Of a DNA stretch of 64,000 bases, positions 18,038-27,690 are shown one piece after another. Each line of letters begins with the position of its first letter. Position 1 is the first letter of the stretch. The notes under the pieces are model-generated. The model made no database searches. It was not told where the DNA came from and saw only the letters and a program-made list of their open reading frames with translations. This DNA is from DASUPK01 sp963848955. Its GTDB lineage: Bacteria > Actinomycetota > Thermoleophilia > Solirubrobacterales > 70-9. The DNA is taken from assembly GCA_963848955.1 (NCBI GenBank), contig CAWKFQ010000023.1, positions 224,248 to 288,247 on the forward strand, in the 5' to 3' direction. The translations under genes and the position numbers were made by a program.

Positions 18038-21000
18038 GTGTCGAGGCCCTATCGCTTCGCGCCGCCCCGGCCGGGACGTCCGCTGATCCGGCGGTCCCTG
18101 CTGCTCCAGCGGATGCACCAGAGGTGGGATCGACGCGTGACGGTGCTCGCCGCCGGGCCGGGCTTCGGCAAGTCGTCGCTGTTGGTCCAGGCAATCGACG
18201 AGAACGCCCTGGCGCCCCGGGGCGACGACCACTGGCTCGGTTGCGATGCCGGCGACGGCGATCATCGGACCCTGGCCGACGGGCTGGCCAATGCTCTGCG
18301 CACCGACGTGCCCCGCGTCGACGAGCCCGGTGACGTGGGCCCCAGCGAGCTCGGCGCGGCCTTGGCCGACACCGTTTGGCGCAACGCTCCCCGCCAGGTC
18401 TGCCTCGTGCTCGACGACGTGCACGAAGTCCCGGCCGACTCGCCCGCCGCCGGGCTGCTGGCCACCCTGGTGGAGGCGCTTCCCACCAATGGCCACCTCG
18501 TCCTGGCCGGTCGCCAGGAGCCGCCCGTTCCGTTGTCACGCGTCGCGGCGCAGGGCTGGCTATCTCGCATCGACGAGTCCGAGCTGGCGTTCGCCGACGA
18601 CGAGCTCGAGTCGTTCGCCCGCCTGCGCGAGGTACCCCTCCACCAGGTGAACGACCTTGGCGGGTGGCCGGCGCTGGCCGAGCTGCGCACGCTCGGACCC
18701 GGCCACGACGTCGACGGTTTCCTGGCCGAGGAGGTGCTGGCCCACCTGTCCAACGACGAGCGGCAGCGCGGTGGCCGTGGTCGCCGCCGTCGGGGGTGCC
18801 GACCAGGCCTTGCTCGACGCCATCCTCGATCGCAGCGTCGACCTCGCCACGCTCGCGAGCCGCATCCCCCTGGTGACGAGCGACGACCGCGGCTGGCACG
18901 CCATCCATCCGCTGTGGTCGGAGCGGCTGAGCGTCGGGATCCTCGAGCCCGAGGTCCGTGCCGAGGCCCAGCGCCGGGCCGGGCGGGCGTTGGTCGGCCG
19001 CGACCTCCAGCAGGCTGCGGGGCTCCTGATCCGCGCCGGTGCCGACGACGACCTGCGCGCGGCGCTGCGGACCTCGTGCCGGGCGCACGCGCTCCCGGCT
19101 TCGGCCCAGGGACTGGGTCGGTTGCACAGGGAGCTGCCGGCGGCGGTGCGGTCGACTCCCGAGGGCGAGCTGCTGGCCGGCATCGCCACCGCCGCGACCG
19201 ACATCGACCGCGGGCGTCGAACTGCTCGAGTCGGCGGCCCAGCGCTTCGCCGGGCCCGACGAGGGTGGGGACGACGACGAGCTCGGGCTGCTCAGCGCCG
19301 TCGAGCACCTGGCCATCTGCGCCCACTGGCGGGAGGACGTGGAGCTGCTGGAGCGGCTGCTCCCCTACGCCGACCAGCTCACCAAGATCCCCGAGGCGCA
19401 GGGACTGCTGGGCCTGGGACAGGCATTGCTGGCCGACACGGCCGGCGACGCTCGCGGGGTCTTGGCGGCGCTCGACGCCATCGACCCCGGCGCGCTGGGA
19501 CCGTACTGGTCGCCGCAGGTGGCCTGGCTGCGCGCCACCGCCCTGCTGGCCCTCGGCTTCCCGGAGGCGGCGCGGCGGGGTGTCGAGGTGGCGGTGGCCG
19601 AGGCGGGGCCGTCGCTGCGTGGCGGACTGACAATGCTCCAGGTCAACGCACTCACCCACTGCGGCGAGCACGACGCCGCCGCCGCCGCCCTCGACCGCAT
19701 GCTCACCCAGCTGGCCCCGGCCGGCAACGACCACCTGCTGGCCCTGGCCCACACCATGGTGGTGGCGCGCTGCGCTCTCGACGGGGACGTCGAGCGGGCC
19801 GAGCAGCACATGGCGCGGGCCCGGCAGCACGCCGGTCCCAGCCCGCGCCCGTCGTTGCAGGCGTCGATGCTGGCCGCCGACGCGACGCTGGCACTGGCCA
19901 TCGGGGACGAGGCCGGCGCCGCCGCCCTGTTCGCATCCCAGCTGGCGGAGCACAAGCTCACCGAGGGGCGCCAGGCCTACGGCCACCTCCGGCGTATCGC
20001 CCTGCTGTACGTGCTCGTCCCCGAGACACGGGACCCGTTCGCGCACCTGGAGCTCGGGCCCGCCTACGAGACCGGCCTGGCCCTGGCCAAGGCGCTGGTC
20101 GCCAGCCGTGATGCCGGCGACCTGGCCCCGGCCGCCGCCCTCACCCCCGAGCACTGGGCGGCGGCCCGCGCGTTCCTGCCGGTGAGCTGGCGCGCCGAGC
20201 TGGCATGCTCGGCGGTGGCCGGCGGGCAGAGCGACGCCGAGGCTCTGGTGAAGGACCTCGGGCCCATCGCCCGGCCCGCCCTCCGCCACGTCGCCGACCG
20301 TGCGAGCGCGCCGCGGGCGCTCCGCACCTGGGCGCGGTCGCTGCTGGACGCCCTGCCCACCGTGCCAGCGGCCCCGCTCGAGCTCGGGGTGTTGGGCCCG
20401 ACGACATTGCGGCGCGACGGCCGACCGGTGGACCATCCCCACTGGCGGCGTGAACGGGTCCGCGCCCTCCTGCTGCTGCTCATGACCCGGGGTGGCGGCA
20501 CCCGCGAGGAGCTTGCGGGGGCACTGTGGCCGGACCTGGATTCGGCCGCGGCGCTGCGCAACCTGCGGGTCACCCTGTCGTACCTGCTGGCGGTGTTGGA
20601 GCCCGACCGCGCCGATGGGGCGCCGTCGTGCTTCGTGCGGGCCGAGGGTGCGGGGCTGCGCCTCACGGGCCACGAGTGGCTGCGGGTCGACGCGCAGGAG
20701 ATGGAACGCCTGCTCGACCTCGGTGCCCAGGCCGAGAGCCTCGGGGAGCCGTCGGCCGCCCTCGACAGCTACCGTGCGGCAACGCGGCTCTACCGCGGCC
20801 CCTACCTGATCGACGCCGGCTACGAGGAGTGGGCCCTGCCGCATCGCGACCGCCTCGTCGCCCGGTTCGTGGCCGGGGCCGTGCGGGCAGGGGAGCTGAC
20901 CCTCGCCGCCGGCGGTTCTGACGAGGCCCTGCACCTCGCGTCGCGGGCCCTCGAAGCCGAACCGTGGTCCGAGCCGGCGCATCGCTTGGCCGTTGCGGCG

Positions 21001-21126
21001 CACGTAGCGCGCGGCGATCGCGCCGCTGCCCGCCGCGCCATGGACACATGCGTCCGCCAACTCAACGAGCTGGGCGTCCCACCCACGGAGGACACCGAGA
21101 TCGTGTTCCGAGCCGTGACGGGCTGA
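18038..21126 (+). CDS. Large MalT-like ATPase/TPR regulator with C-terminal BTAD (SARP-type) domain; two frameshifts
   Basis: About 1030 residues from GTG 18038. The N-terminal region is a STAND-type ATPase with P-loop AAGPGFGKSSLL and Walker B VCLVLDDVHEV. A long alpha-helical TPR-like middle follows (for example VELLERLLPYADQLTKI, GLGQALLADTAGDARGVL). The C-terminus has a winged-helix segment (LELGVLGPTTLRRDGRPV, REELAGALWPDLDSAAALRN) and a BTAD domain (AATRLYRGPYLIDAGYEEWA through RQLNELGVPPTEDTE). The frame changes near 18770 and 19215. Proteins of this build are ligand-gated transcription activators; neither the ligand nor the target is visible. The structured gap before it may belong to its regulation. 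Confidence 0.85.
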
Positions 21127-21151
21127 CGGCCTGGCCCTCGGTTACCGGGTT

Positions 21152-21288
21152 TAGGAGCCGAGCGGATAGGGCGGTTCGTACAGCCTACGCGTGGGAATTT
21201 GGCGGTCGACCCCCAGCTCAACAGCTCGGCTCCCCCGGCAGCGCTGACCACTGTGAGCCAAGACGGCGTGCCCATCCGCTCACGTCCT
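21152..21288 (+). repeat. Interspersed 137-bp repeat, copy 3
   Basis: Same orientation as copy 1, 25 bases after the stop of the BTAD regulator and 39 bases before the stop of the convergent cation transporter. The left end is TAGGAGCCGAGCGGATAGG; the right end is CCCATCCGCTCACGTCCTT, lacking the TA present at the other copies. Internal hairpin arms are conserved, with one extra C in the run after GCTCGGCTCC. Confidence 0.85.
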
Positions 21289-21327
21289 TGGCGGATACCC
21301 CTTCAGTACTGCCCGGCCGTCACGCCC

Positions 21328-22260
21328 TCACCACGCCAGTTCGTCACAGCCCTCGTGGGTGTCCGGCTCGACCTGGAGCGTGGCATGGCCGATCCCATGG
21401 CCGTCGCGAAGCACGACTCGCGCCCGGTCGAGCACCCCGTGGGTGTCGGTGCCGTCCCGCACCATGAGGTGCACGGAGGCGACGTCCATCTCCGATGTCA
21501 GCGTCCATACGTGCAGGTCATGGACGTCGACCACGCCGTCGATGGCGTGCAGCTGGGTCTCGATCGCGGCCAGGTCGGTGCCGAGCGGCGCCGCCTGCAC
21601 CAGGATCCGCATCGCCTGGGCCCCGAGGCGCCAGGCCCGGGGCAGGATGAACAGCCCGATGGCCACGCCGACGACGGGATCGACCCACTCCCAGCCGGTC
21701 ACCTGCAACACCACCGCGGCCGCGATGACGCCCAGGGAGCCCAGCAGGTCGGAGACCACCTCGAGGTAGGCGCCCCGGACGTTGAGGCTGTCCCTCGACC
21801 CCTCCCGGAGGAGCCCGAACGCCACGAGGTTGGCGACCAGGCCCACCACCGCCACGACCAGCATGGGCCCCGCCAGCACGTCGGCGGGATCGTTCCAACG
21901 CCGCACGGCCTCGACCAGCACGTAGATCGCCACCCCGAACAGCAGCAGCGCGTTGGCGAGCGCCGCCAGGATCTCCAGGCGATACAGGCCGAACGTGCGA
22001 CCCCGCCGAAGCGACGCGCGGTCGGCCACGTGGATGGCGGCGAGGGCCATGCCCAGCCCGCCGACGTCGGTCAGCATGTGACCGGCGTCGGACACCAACG
22101 CCAGGGATCGGGTGGCGAAACCGGCGACGACCTGGACCACGGTCATCACGCTGAGCACGGCCAGCGCCGCCACCAGCCGCCCTTTGTAGCGGGCGGCGGC
22201 GCGGTCACCGGCCGGCGGCCGGTGCGAATGTCCGTGACCGTGGGCGTGCGCCGTGCTCAC
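21328..22260 (-). CDS. Cation diffusion facilitator (CzcD/ZitB-type metal efflux)
   Basis: A 310-residue CDF transporter that exports divalent metals such as Zn or Co by proton exchange. A His-rich N-terminus (AHAHGHGHSH) precedes six membrane helices. The metal site of helix II is SDAGHMLTDVGG and of helix V is EVVSDLLGSLGVI, both with the HxxxD/DxxxD pattern of zinc transporters. A cytoplasmic ferredoxin-like domain ends the protein (VHDLHVWTLTSEMDVASVHL, TLQVEP). Start is GTG 22260. It is divergent from the TIGR03086 gene with a short shared promoter region. Confidence 0.92.
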   Translation of the reverse strand: MSTAHAHGHGHSHRPPAGDRAAARYKGRLVAALAVLSVMTVVQVVAGFATRSLALVSDAGHMLTDVGGLGMALAAIHVADRASLRRGRTFGLYRLEILAALANALLLFGVAIYVLVEAVRRWNDPADVLAGPMLVVAVVGLVANLVAFGLLREGSRDSLNVRGAYLEVVSDLLGSLGVIAAAVVLQVTGWEWVDPVVGVAIGLFILPRAWRLGAQAMRILVQAAPLGTDLAAIETQLHAIDGVVDVHDLHVWTLTSEMDVASVHLMVRDGTDTHGVLDRARVVLRDGHGIGHATLQVEPDTHEGCDELAW

Positions 22261-22295
22261 GCCATCTATCGTCGCAGCTGAAACAGGAGGACGAC

Positions 22296-22868
22296 ATGGA
22301 CGTGACCGATCTCCACCGGCGTACGGTCGCCGAGTTCGTGAAGCGGCTGGACGGGGTGGGCGACCAGTGGGACGCGCCGACGCCGTGCCGGGACTGGGAC
22401 GTGCGGGCTCTGGTCAACCACGTGGTCTACGAGGACGTCTGGACCGTGCCGATGATGGAGGGGGCCACGATCGAGGACGTGGGCGACCGGTTCGAGGGAG
22501 ACCTGCTGGGCGACGACCCGGTGGCCGCCGGGCGGGCCGCCGCCGACGCCGCCACCATCGCCGCCGCCAGCGGCCTGGTGGCGGGGCGCACCGTGCACCT
22601 GTCGTTCGGCGACACCCCGGCCGAGGAGTACGTCTACCAGCTGGCCGCCGACCACCTGATCCACGGCTGGGACCTGGCGGCCGCCACCGGCGGCGACCGG
22701 CGGTTCGACCCCGAACTGGTCGACGCTCTGGCCGGGTGGTTCGCCGACCGCGAGGCCGGCTACCGCAATGCGGGCGCGATCGCCGAGCGCCCGCCGGGCG
22801 AACCGCCGGACGATCCCCAGGACCGGCTCATCACCGCCTTCGGCCGTCGCCCCGACTGGTCCGGGTAG
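22296..22868 (+). CDS. TIGR03086/DinB-like (mycothiol-dependent maleylpyruvate isomerase N-type) protein
   Basis: A 190-residue four-helix-bundle protein of the actinobacterial TIGR03086 group. The N-terminus RRTVAEFVKRLDGVGDQWDAPTPC-like stretch (residues ~9-32), the W-D-V-R-A-LVNHVVYED motif, and the C-terminal AADHLIHGWDLAAATG carry the three His/Asp positions used for metal binding in this fold. Many relatives are probably mycothiol-dependent enzymes, but the reaction here is unknown. ATG 22296 has a clean AGGAGG site eight bases upstream. Confidence 0.85.
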   Translation: MDVTDLHRRTVAEFVKRLDGVGDQWDAPTPCRDWDVRALVNHVVYEDVWTVPMMEGATIEDVGDRFEGDLLGDDPVAAGRAAADAATIAAASGLVAGRTVHLSFGDTPAEEYVYQLAADHLIHGWDLAAATGGDRRFDPELVDALAGWFADREAGYRNAGAIAERPPGEPPDDPQDRLITAFGRRPDWSG

Positions 22869-22985
22869 GCGGCGAGCCCTCATCGAAGAACGCCGGGGCG
22901 AGCCTCGGCGGACTGGTGCCATCCCGCTCGGGTTTACGGGCGGCGCAGCGGCACTCCTAGCCTGGCACCTGGATTGTCGAGATCA

Positions 22986-23001
22986 CCGCCCGTACGGGCG
23001 G
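22986..23001. promoter_or_regulatory. 16-bp perfect palindrome upstream of secreted protein gene
   Basis: CCGCCCGTACGGGCGG is a perfect palindrome 37 bases before the ATG at 23039, in the 170-base gap after the TIGR03086 gene. The position suits a repressor operator for the two secreted/membrane genes that follow. No regulator can be matched to it. Confidence 0.4.
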
Positions 23002-23038
23002 GCTCGTCCCTGGTCTTCAGCGTCGAGGTACCCATCCG

Positions 23039-23739
23039 ATGAAACTCCGCTCGTTCATGATCGCCGTCGCCGTCGCCGCCATCGCCGCGGCCAGCGTGCT
23101 GGGTGGGCCGCCCGCCAGGGCCCAGGACGGCGAGGCGATCATCACCCTGGAGGCCGCCCACCCCGCCGGCACGTCAGTGCACTTCATCGTGCGGGTCACC
23201 TGGGAGAACGACGGCCATCCCGCCGCCGACGCCGTCGTGGCCGCAACGGCTGTGGGCAGCGACGGCACCCAGCTCACCCCCGTCACGCTGGCGCCGATCG
23301 ACGACGACGGCCGCTACGCCAACCCCATCGACTTCGGTTCGCACCCGGTCGTGGACGGTGCGGTTCACCTCGATCGACCCGACCGGTACCGCCGAGGTCA
23401 CCCAGACGGTCGAGGCACCACGGCCAGCGGCGGACGACCGCCGCCGCCTCGGGTGACAGCGGCGAGGGCGGGTTCGCACCGGCCGACGACGACACCGGGG
23501 CCAGCGGCGGGGCCGCGGCCAGCGACGGCGGCGACAGCGGGATGCCGATCTGGCTCGTGGGCGCCGCCGCCGTGGTGGTCTTCGGCGGCGGCTTCCTGGC
23601 CCTGAGGACGGTGCGCCGCTACCGCAGCGAGGCCGCCAGCGAGGAGGCGCAGTTCGAGCAGCTGGAGGCCGCCCGCACGGCAGGCAAGGCGTCCGATACG
23701 CCGGGAGGCACGGCACCGGGACCGAAGGCCGAGGCGTGA
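23039..23739 (+). CDS. Secreted, membrane-anchored protein with YtkA-like domain; two frameshifts
   Basis: Begins MKLRSFMIAVAVAAIAAASV, a clear signal peptide ending near ARAQD. The extracellular part (DGEAIITLEAAHPAGTSVHF, VRVTWENDGHPAADAVVAAT, TPVTLAPIDDDGRYANPIDF) resembles the immunoglobulin-like YtkA/CopC-associated fold also seen at the end of CopD nearby. The frame shifts near 23358 (continuing VRFTSIDPTGTAEVTQTVE) and near 23440, then gives a Gly/Ser/Asp-rich linker, one membrane helix (MPIWLVGAAAVVVFGGGFLA) and a cytoplasmic tail ending at 23739. The stop overlaps the next start by four bases. Location suggests a role with the copper genes, which is inference. Confidence 0.7.
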
Positions 23740-24800
23740 CCCGGCGGCCGATCGGGGCGGCGGCTGCGGTCGTCGCCACGATCGCCCTCGTCGCGCTGGT
23801 GCGGGCCGACCCGGCGGCCGCCGATCCGCCCGTACCGACGGACTACCGCTCGACGGTCGACGCCATCGAGCCGGCGGCCGACGGCGTGCGCGCGGAGGTG
23901 GTGGGCGGCGACGCCTTCCTGGAGCTGACGGTGGACCGCGGTGTCGAGGTCGTGGTCACTGGCTACCAGGGGGAGCCCTACCTGCGGTTCCGTCCCGACG
24001 GCACGGTGGAGCGCAACCGCCGGTCACCGGCGACCTACGTCAACGACAGCCGGGACGCCGTTGCCCAGGTGCCCGCCAGCGCCGATCCCGAGGCCGACCC
24101 CGACTGGGAGACGGTGGGCGACGGCGGCGCGTACGCCTGGCACGACCATCGCATCCACTGGATGGGGTCGGAGCAACCGAACGGCGCCGAGCCCGGCGAG
24201 TGGACCAAGCCCTGGACGGTCGACATCGAGGTCGACGGCACGCCCACCCGCATCAACGGCACGCTCGCCCTCGTCGACGGCGTGAACCCGCTGCCCTGGG
24301 TGGCGTTGGGGCTGGCGGCTGCCGCCGCGATCGTGATCGGCGGTCGCCGTCGACCGCTGCATCGTCGCCTGCGCGGCGGCCCTGGTTGCGGCGGCGCTGG
24401 CCACCGGTGTCGGCTGGGCCCAGCGAGCGGAGGCACCGGCCGGCGGCGGCGTGAGTCCCCTGCTGGTTGCGGTGCCGCTGGCGGGGGTGGCCGCCGCCGG
24501 GCTGGCCATCGCCGTGGGTCGCCGCCTGGGGCGCCGAGCCCTCGCCGCCCTGACGCTGGCGGCCGCCGCCGCGGTCGCAGGATGGGGCGTGCTCCGCCTC
24601 GAGGTGCTGTCGAAGCCGGTGCTGCCCACCGTGCTCGACGCCTGGCTCGACCGGGCCGGAACCACCGTGGCGCTGGCGCTGGCGTTGGCGTCCGCCGGCC
24701 TCGTGGTCTGGGGCAGCGGCGTCGTGCTCGCCGACGACCACGAAAACGAGAGACGAAGACCGGGGCCGCCGCCACCGTCGCAGGGGGAGGTCGACGGTGA
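23736..24800 (+). CDS. Exported membrane protein of unknown function; frameshift near 24345
   Basis: Starts at GTG 23736 with a signal-like segment (AAAAVVATIALVALVRADPAAA). The outer domain contains LELTVDRGVEVVVTGYQGEP and the aromatic, His-rich YAWHDHRIHWMGSEQPNG, reminiscent of a metal or ligand site. A membrane helix follows (PLPWVALGLAAAAAIVIGG). One frame change near 24345 joins three more helices (IVACAAALVAAALATGVGW, LVAVPLAGVAAAGLAIAVG, LAALTLAAAAAVAGWGVL). The 3' end is uncertain; a stop at 24798-24800 in a neighbouring frame is the most likely. I do not recognise a family name. It is convergent with the YcnI remnant. Confidence 0.6.
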   Translation: MTRRPIGAAAAVVATIALVALVRADPAAADPPVPTDYRSTVDAIEPAADGVRAEVVGGDAFLELTVDRGVEVVVTGYQGEPYLRFRPDGTVERNRRSPATYVNDSRDAVAQVPASADPEADPDWETVGDGGAYAWHDHRIHWMGSEQPNGAEPGEWTKPWTVDIEVDGTPTRINGTLALVDGVNPLPWVALGLAAAAAIVIGGRRRPLHRRLRGGPGCGGAGHRCRLGPASGGTGRRRRESPAGCGAAGGGGRRRAGHRRGSPPGAPSPRRPDAGGRRRGRRMGRAPPRGAVEAGAAHRARRLARPGRNHRGAGAGVGVRRPRGLGQRRRARRRPRKRETKTGAAATVAGGGRR

Positions 24801-24933
24801 CGGCGGTGGCCGCCAGATCCTGACAGGGGGAGGAACAGGATCGGCGTCCCCTCGGCCTTGCCGCATGCAACCTCTCACCTTCCCCGCTTGTTCCCGCCGG
24901 TTCCGGAGAATTCGAAGAATTTCCGCTTCGTGG

Positions 24934-25240
24934 TCACGCGCTCCGGCGCCGGAACAGGGCCACCCGCCGGCCAGCAACCCGAGCGCGCCGACCACGATGC
25001 CGATGATCCCGAGGGTGTTGGCGGAGTCGACGTCGTCTTTCGTGGCCGCGTTGTCGACGGTCACCCCGCCCGAGTCGGCCGCCTGCTCACCGTCGGACGC
25101 CCTCCGCCTCGTCGCTCGAGCCGCCGTGCTCGCCCTCGGCATCGACGACGGCCAGGGCCGGGGCGGGATGCTCGGGCTCCTCGCCGCTCGGCAGCGGCTC
25201 GTCGATCAGCGGACCACCGGGTCCGGGCCACTCTGGGCAC
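24934..25240 (-). pseudogene. C-terminal remnant of a YcnI (DUF1775)-like membrane protein
   Basis: Directly after the copCD stop the minus strand encodes, in one frame, an acidic stretch PLIDEPLPSGEEPEHPAPAL typical of the end of YcnI domains. In the next frame follow DSGGVTVDNAATKDDV and the helix TLGIIGIVVGALGLLAGG, and in a third frame the end VALFRRRSA then TGA at 24934. This matches the C-terminal linker, membrane helix and basic tail of actinobacterial YcnI proteins, but the ~130-residue copper-binding YcnI domain and a start codon are missing. Either the gene is truncated or the assembly has lost several hundred bases here. Confidence 0.5.
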
Positions 25241-25243
25241 GGC

Positions 25244-27003
25244 TCAGGGAACCGGGATCTCGGCGACGACGCGGTCCTGGTCGATGTCGGTGGTGCGTGC
25301 CAAGACCTCCAGCTCCCAGGTGCCGGAGAACGGGATCTCGGCGCCCTGAGCGACGTACTGGCCGGGCCCGATCGGCTGCAGCGTGAGGTCGAGAGGGCCG
25401 ATGTCCCGCTCCGGAAGGGTGAGGGACGCGGTCACTTCCTCGGGGTCGATGGGGCTGCCGTCGTGGCCGGCGATGTTGATCTCGACCTCTGTGGGACCGA
25501 CGTCGGCTGGGTCGACCGTCACCGGATCATGGTGAGATCGCCGTGCAGGGTGGTGGTGAACAAGCCGCCCCCGGCGGCGGGGGCATCGTCCACGGCCGAC
25601 GCGCCCGGCACGGCGTTGACCAGCGCCGCCGTGACCGCCAGAACCGCGACCGCCAGCCCGGCCTCGGCCGCCACCGACCGCCGCAGCACCGACAGCGGCG
25701 CGCGTCCCGAGGACGACACCCGCACCGCGCCCGGGCCCGGCGACAGGGCCAGGCTCGCCATGCGGGCCTGGGCACGCTGGCGCACCCACGACCGGCTGGC
25801 CGCGGCCGCCGCCAGCATGAGGGCGAAGAACCCGACCTTGACCAGCAGCAGGCGGCCATAGCTGCTGTCGACCAGGGCGTCCCACGACCCGAGCTGGCGC
25901 CACGCCTGGACGACCCCGCTGGCCACGATCACCATGACCGCCCCGAACGCCACGTCGGAGAACCGGGTGGCAACCGCCTCGGCACGGCCGTCGTCGACGC
26001 CGCCGCTCGGCCACAGCACGGCCCCCAGCAGCACGGCCAGCCCGCCGAGCCACACGCTGACCGCCGACAGGTGGACCATGTCGGTCACCACTGCCAAGCC
26101 CACGAGGTCCCCGGAAACGGCGTGGCCGGTGAACGTGATGGTGGCCAACAGCGCCAAGCCCCCGCCGATGACCGCGGGGAGCAGCGCCTCGGTGCGACCC
26201 TCCGTGGCCCGCCGCGCCAGGCGAGGGCCCACCACCGCCACGGCCGCCAGCAATGCCAGTCGAATGAGCCAGGCCCGGCCGGTCCGGGTGCCGAGCTCGT
26301 CACCGATGACCGAGGGGTCGAAGGCGTCGGCCAACGATCCCCCGACGGCGTATGTGGCCTGCAGGGGGATGCTCAGCACGGTGGCGCCGAGCGCCCCCCA
26401 CCACGCCCCACCCAGGATTCGCCGCGCCCGTGGGTCCTCGCCACCCGCGGGCCACAGCGCCGCCACGAAGACGGCCCCGCCGATCAACACCACCAGGCTC
26501 GCGAAGGCGGCGAACCGCACGATGCCATAGGTGACGCCGACGACACGGTCGGAGCCGGCACCGGCCAGCGCGTCGTCGACCAGGGCCTCGGCATCGGCGT
26601 CGGACACGGCGGCGGCGGCGTCGCCGACCCCGAACGTGAATGCGCCGCTGACGGGGTGGTTGTCGGAGGAGAGCACCCGCCACGACACGAGGTAGGTGCC
26701 GTCGTCGAGGTCCGGCAGGTCGACGGCGACCGACGATCGCTCGCCGTCGGGATGGCCCGGGTCACCGGCGTCGATCGGGTCGCCCCCGGCGGTCAGGACC
26801 ACGACCCCGTCGTCGGCCACGTCCACCGACTCGCTGAAGCGGAGCACGACCCGCTCCGGCGCCACGTCCAGCTGCTCGCCCGATGCCGGTTCCGTGGAGA
26901 TCAACTCGGCGTGGGCGTCGGCGGGCGACGGGCCCAGCGCCAGGCCAGCGGTGGCAACGGTCGCAACCAGGACGCCCGCCCCAGCCAGGCGTCGCAGCCT
27001 CAT
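25244..27003 (-). CDS. CopC-CopD fusion, copper binding/import protein; one frameshift
   Basis: About 585 residues. A signal peptide (RRLAGAGVLVATVATAGLAL) leads to a mature N-terminus HAELISTEPASGEQL, whose histidine is the first Cu(II) ligand of CopC domains. NHPVSGAFTFGVG closes the CopC domain near residue 120. About eight membrane helices of CopD follow (residues ~165-460), including LATITFTGHAVSGD and VVTDMVHLSAVSVWLGGL with the histidines thought to pass copper. After a frame change near 25530 the protein ends in a YtkA-like outer domain (LTLPERDIGPLDLTLQPIG). The ATG at 27003 overlaps the anti-sigma stop by four bases. CopCD proteins import copper or deliver it to cuproenzymes. Confidence 0.88.
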
Positions 27004-27618
27004 GCCACTCGCACCACGACCGACGGGCGGGGCGCCCGCCGCGCCAGGGCCCAGAGGCAGCCGAGACCCGCAAACGCCAGGGCGTGGACCGCCTCGCGCC
27101 CTAGGAGTGCGTGGCCCGAGCGCGAAGTCGACGCCGGAGGTGACGACCATGGCTGCGACCAGGACGCCCACCAGCGGCAGCATCCCCCACGCGCGCGCCG
27201 GGCGCCAGGCCACGACCAGGAAGCCCGCCGCCAGCCCCATGTCCCACGCCGTGAGCTCGTGGGCCAGGTGGATGGACGCGTGGCCGTCGTGGAGGAAGAC
27301 GCCGGGCCAGGCCAGCACGATCTGTGCCAGGCCGATGAGGGCCAGCACCATGCGCCACTCGACCGTCGAGATCAGTCGCGGGCGGGCGGGCTCGGCCGCA
27401 GCGGCCGGCCGCACGAGCTGAGCGAGGAGCGCCGGGTCGATGGCGACCGGATCGTCGGGCGATGCCAGCGCCCTGAGCGCCGGAGAGGCGGCGGCGCTGG
27501 CCCAGGACCGACAGCCCGGGCACTCGGCAAGGTGGGCGTCGATCTCCTCGGTGGGCAGGCCCGGGTCCTCGCCGTCGATCCGGGCCGAGATGGCTTCGCG
27601 GAAACGGGTGCAGCGCAT
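27000..27618 (-). CDS. Membrane-bound anti-sigma factor with zinc-finger (zf-HC2) domain; one-base insertion
   Basis: The N-terminal MRCTRFREAISARIDGE, then HLAECPGCRSW, gives the HxxxCxxC zinc-binding anti-sigma signature. Four membrane helices follow (VLALIGLAQIVLAWPGVFL, AWDMGLAAGFLVVAW, LPLVGVLVAAMVVTSG and a last one). The last helix reads correctly (HALLGREAVHALAFAGLGC) only if one C of GGGCCAC near 27108 is removed; that frame then stops at 27000 with the expected 4-base overlap to copCD. The gene is divergent from the ECF sigma factor, which it most likely binds and inhibits. Confidence 0.82.
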
Positions 27619-27690
27619 GTGGGAACAGTCGTGCCGTGAGCCGATCCGGTTCCCGGGAACCTCCCGGGCGCGGCGGCCGTACATCAGGAG
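27619..27690. promoter_or_regulatory. Divergent promoter region between anti-sigma and ECF sigma genes
   Basis: The 72 bases between the anti-sigma ATG (27618) and the sigma GTG (27691) must carry both promoters. CAGGAGG at 27685 onward is a good ribosome site for the sigma gene. I cannot name -35/-10 elements with confidence; an ECF autoregulated promoter is expected from the family. Confidence 0.4.

Noticed and set aside
18262..21060. A 932-residue open frame antisense to the BTAD regulator
   Set aside because: High GC makes the opposite strand open by chance; its translation is low-complexity and matches no fold, whereas the plus strand has all domain motifs.
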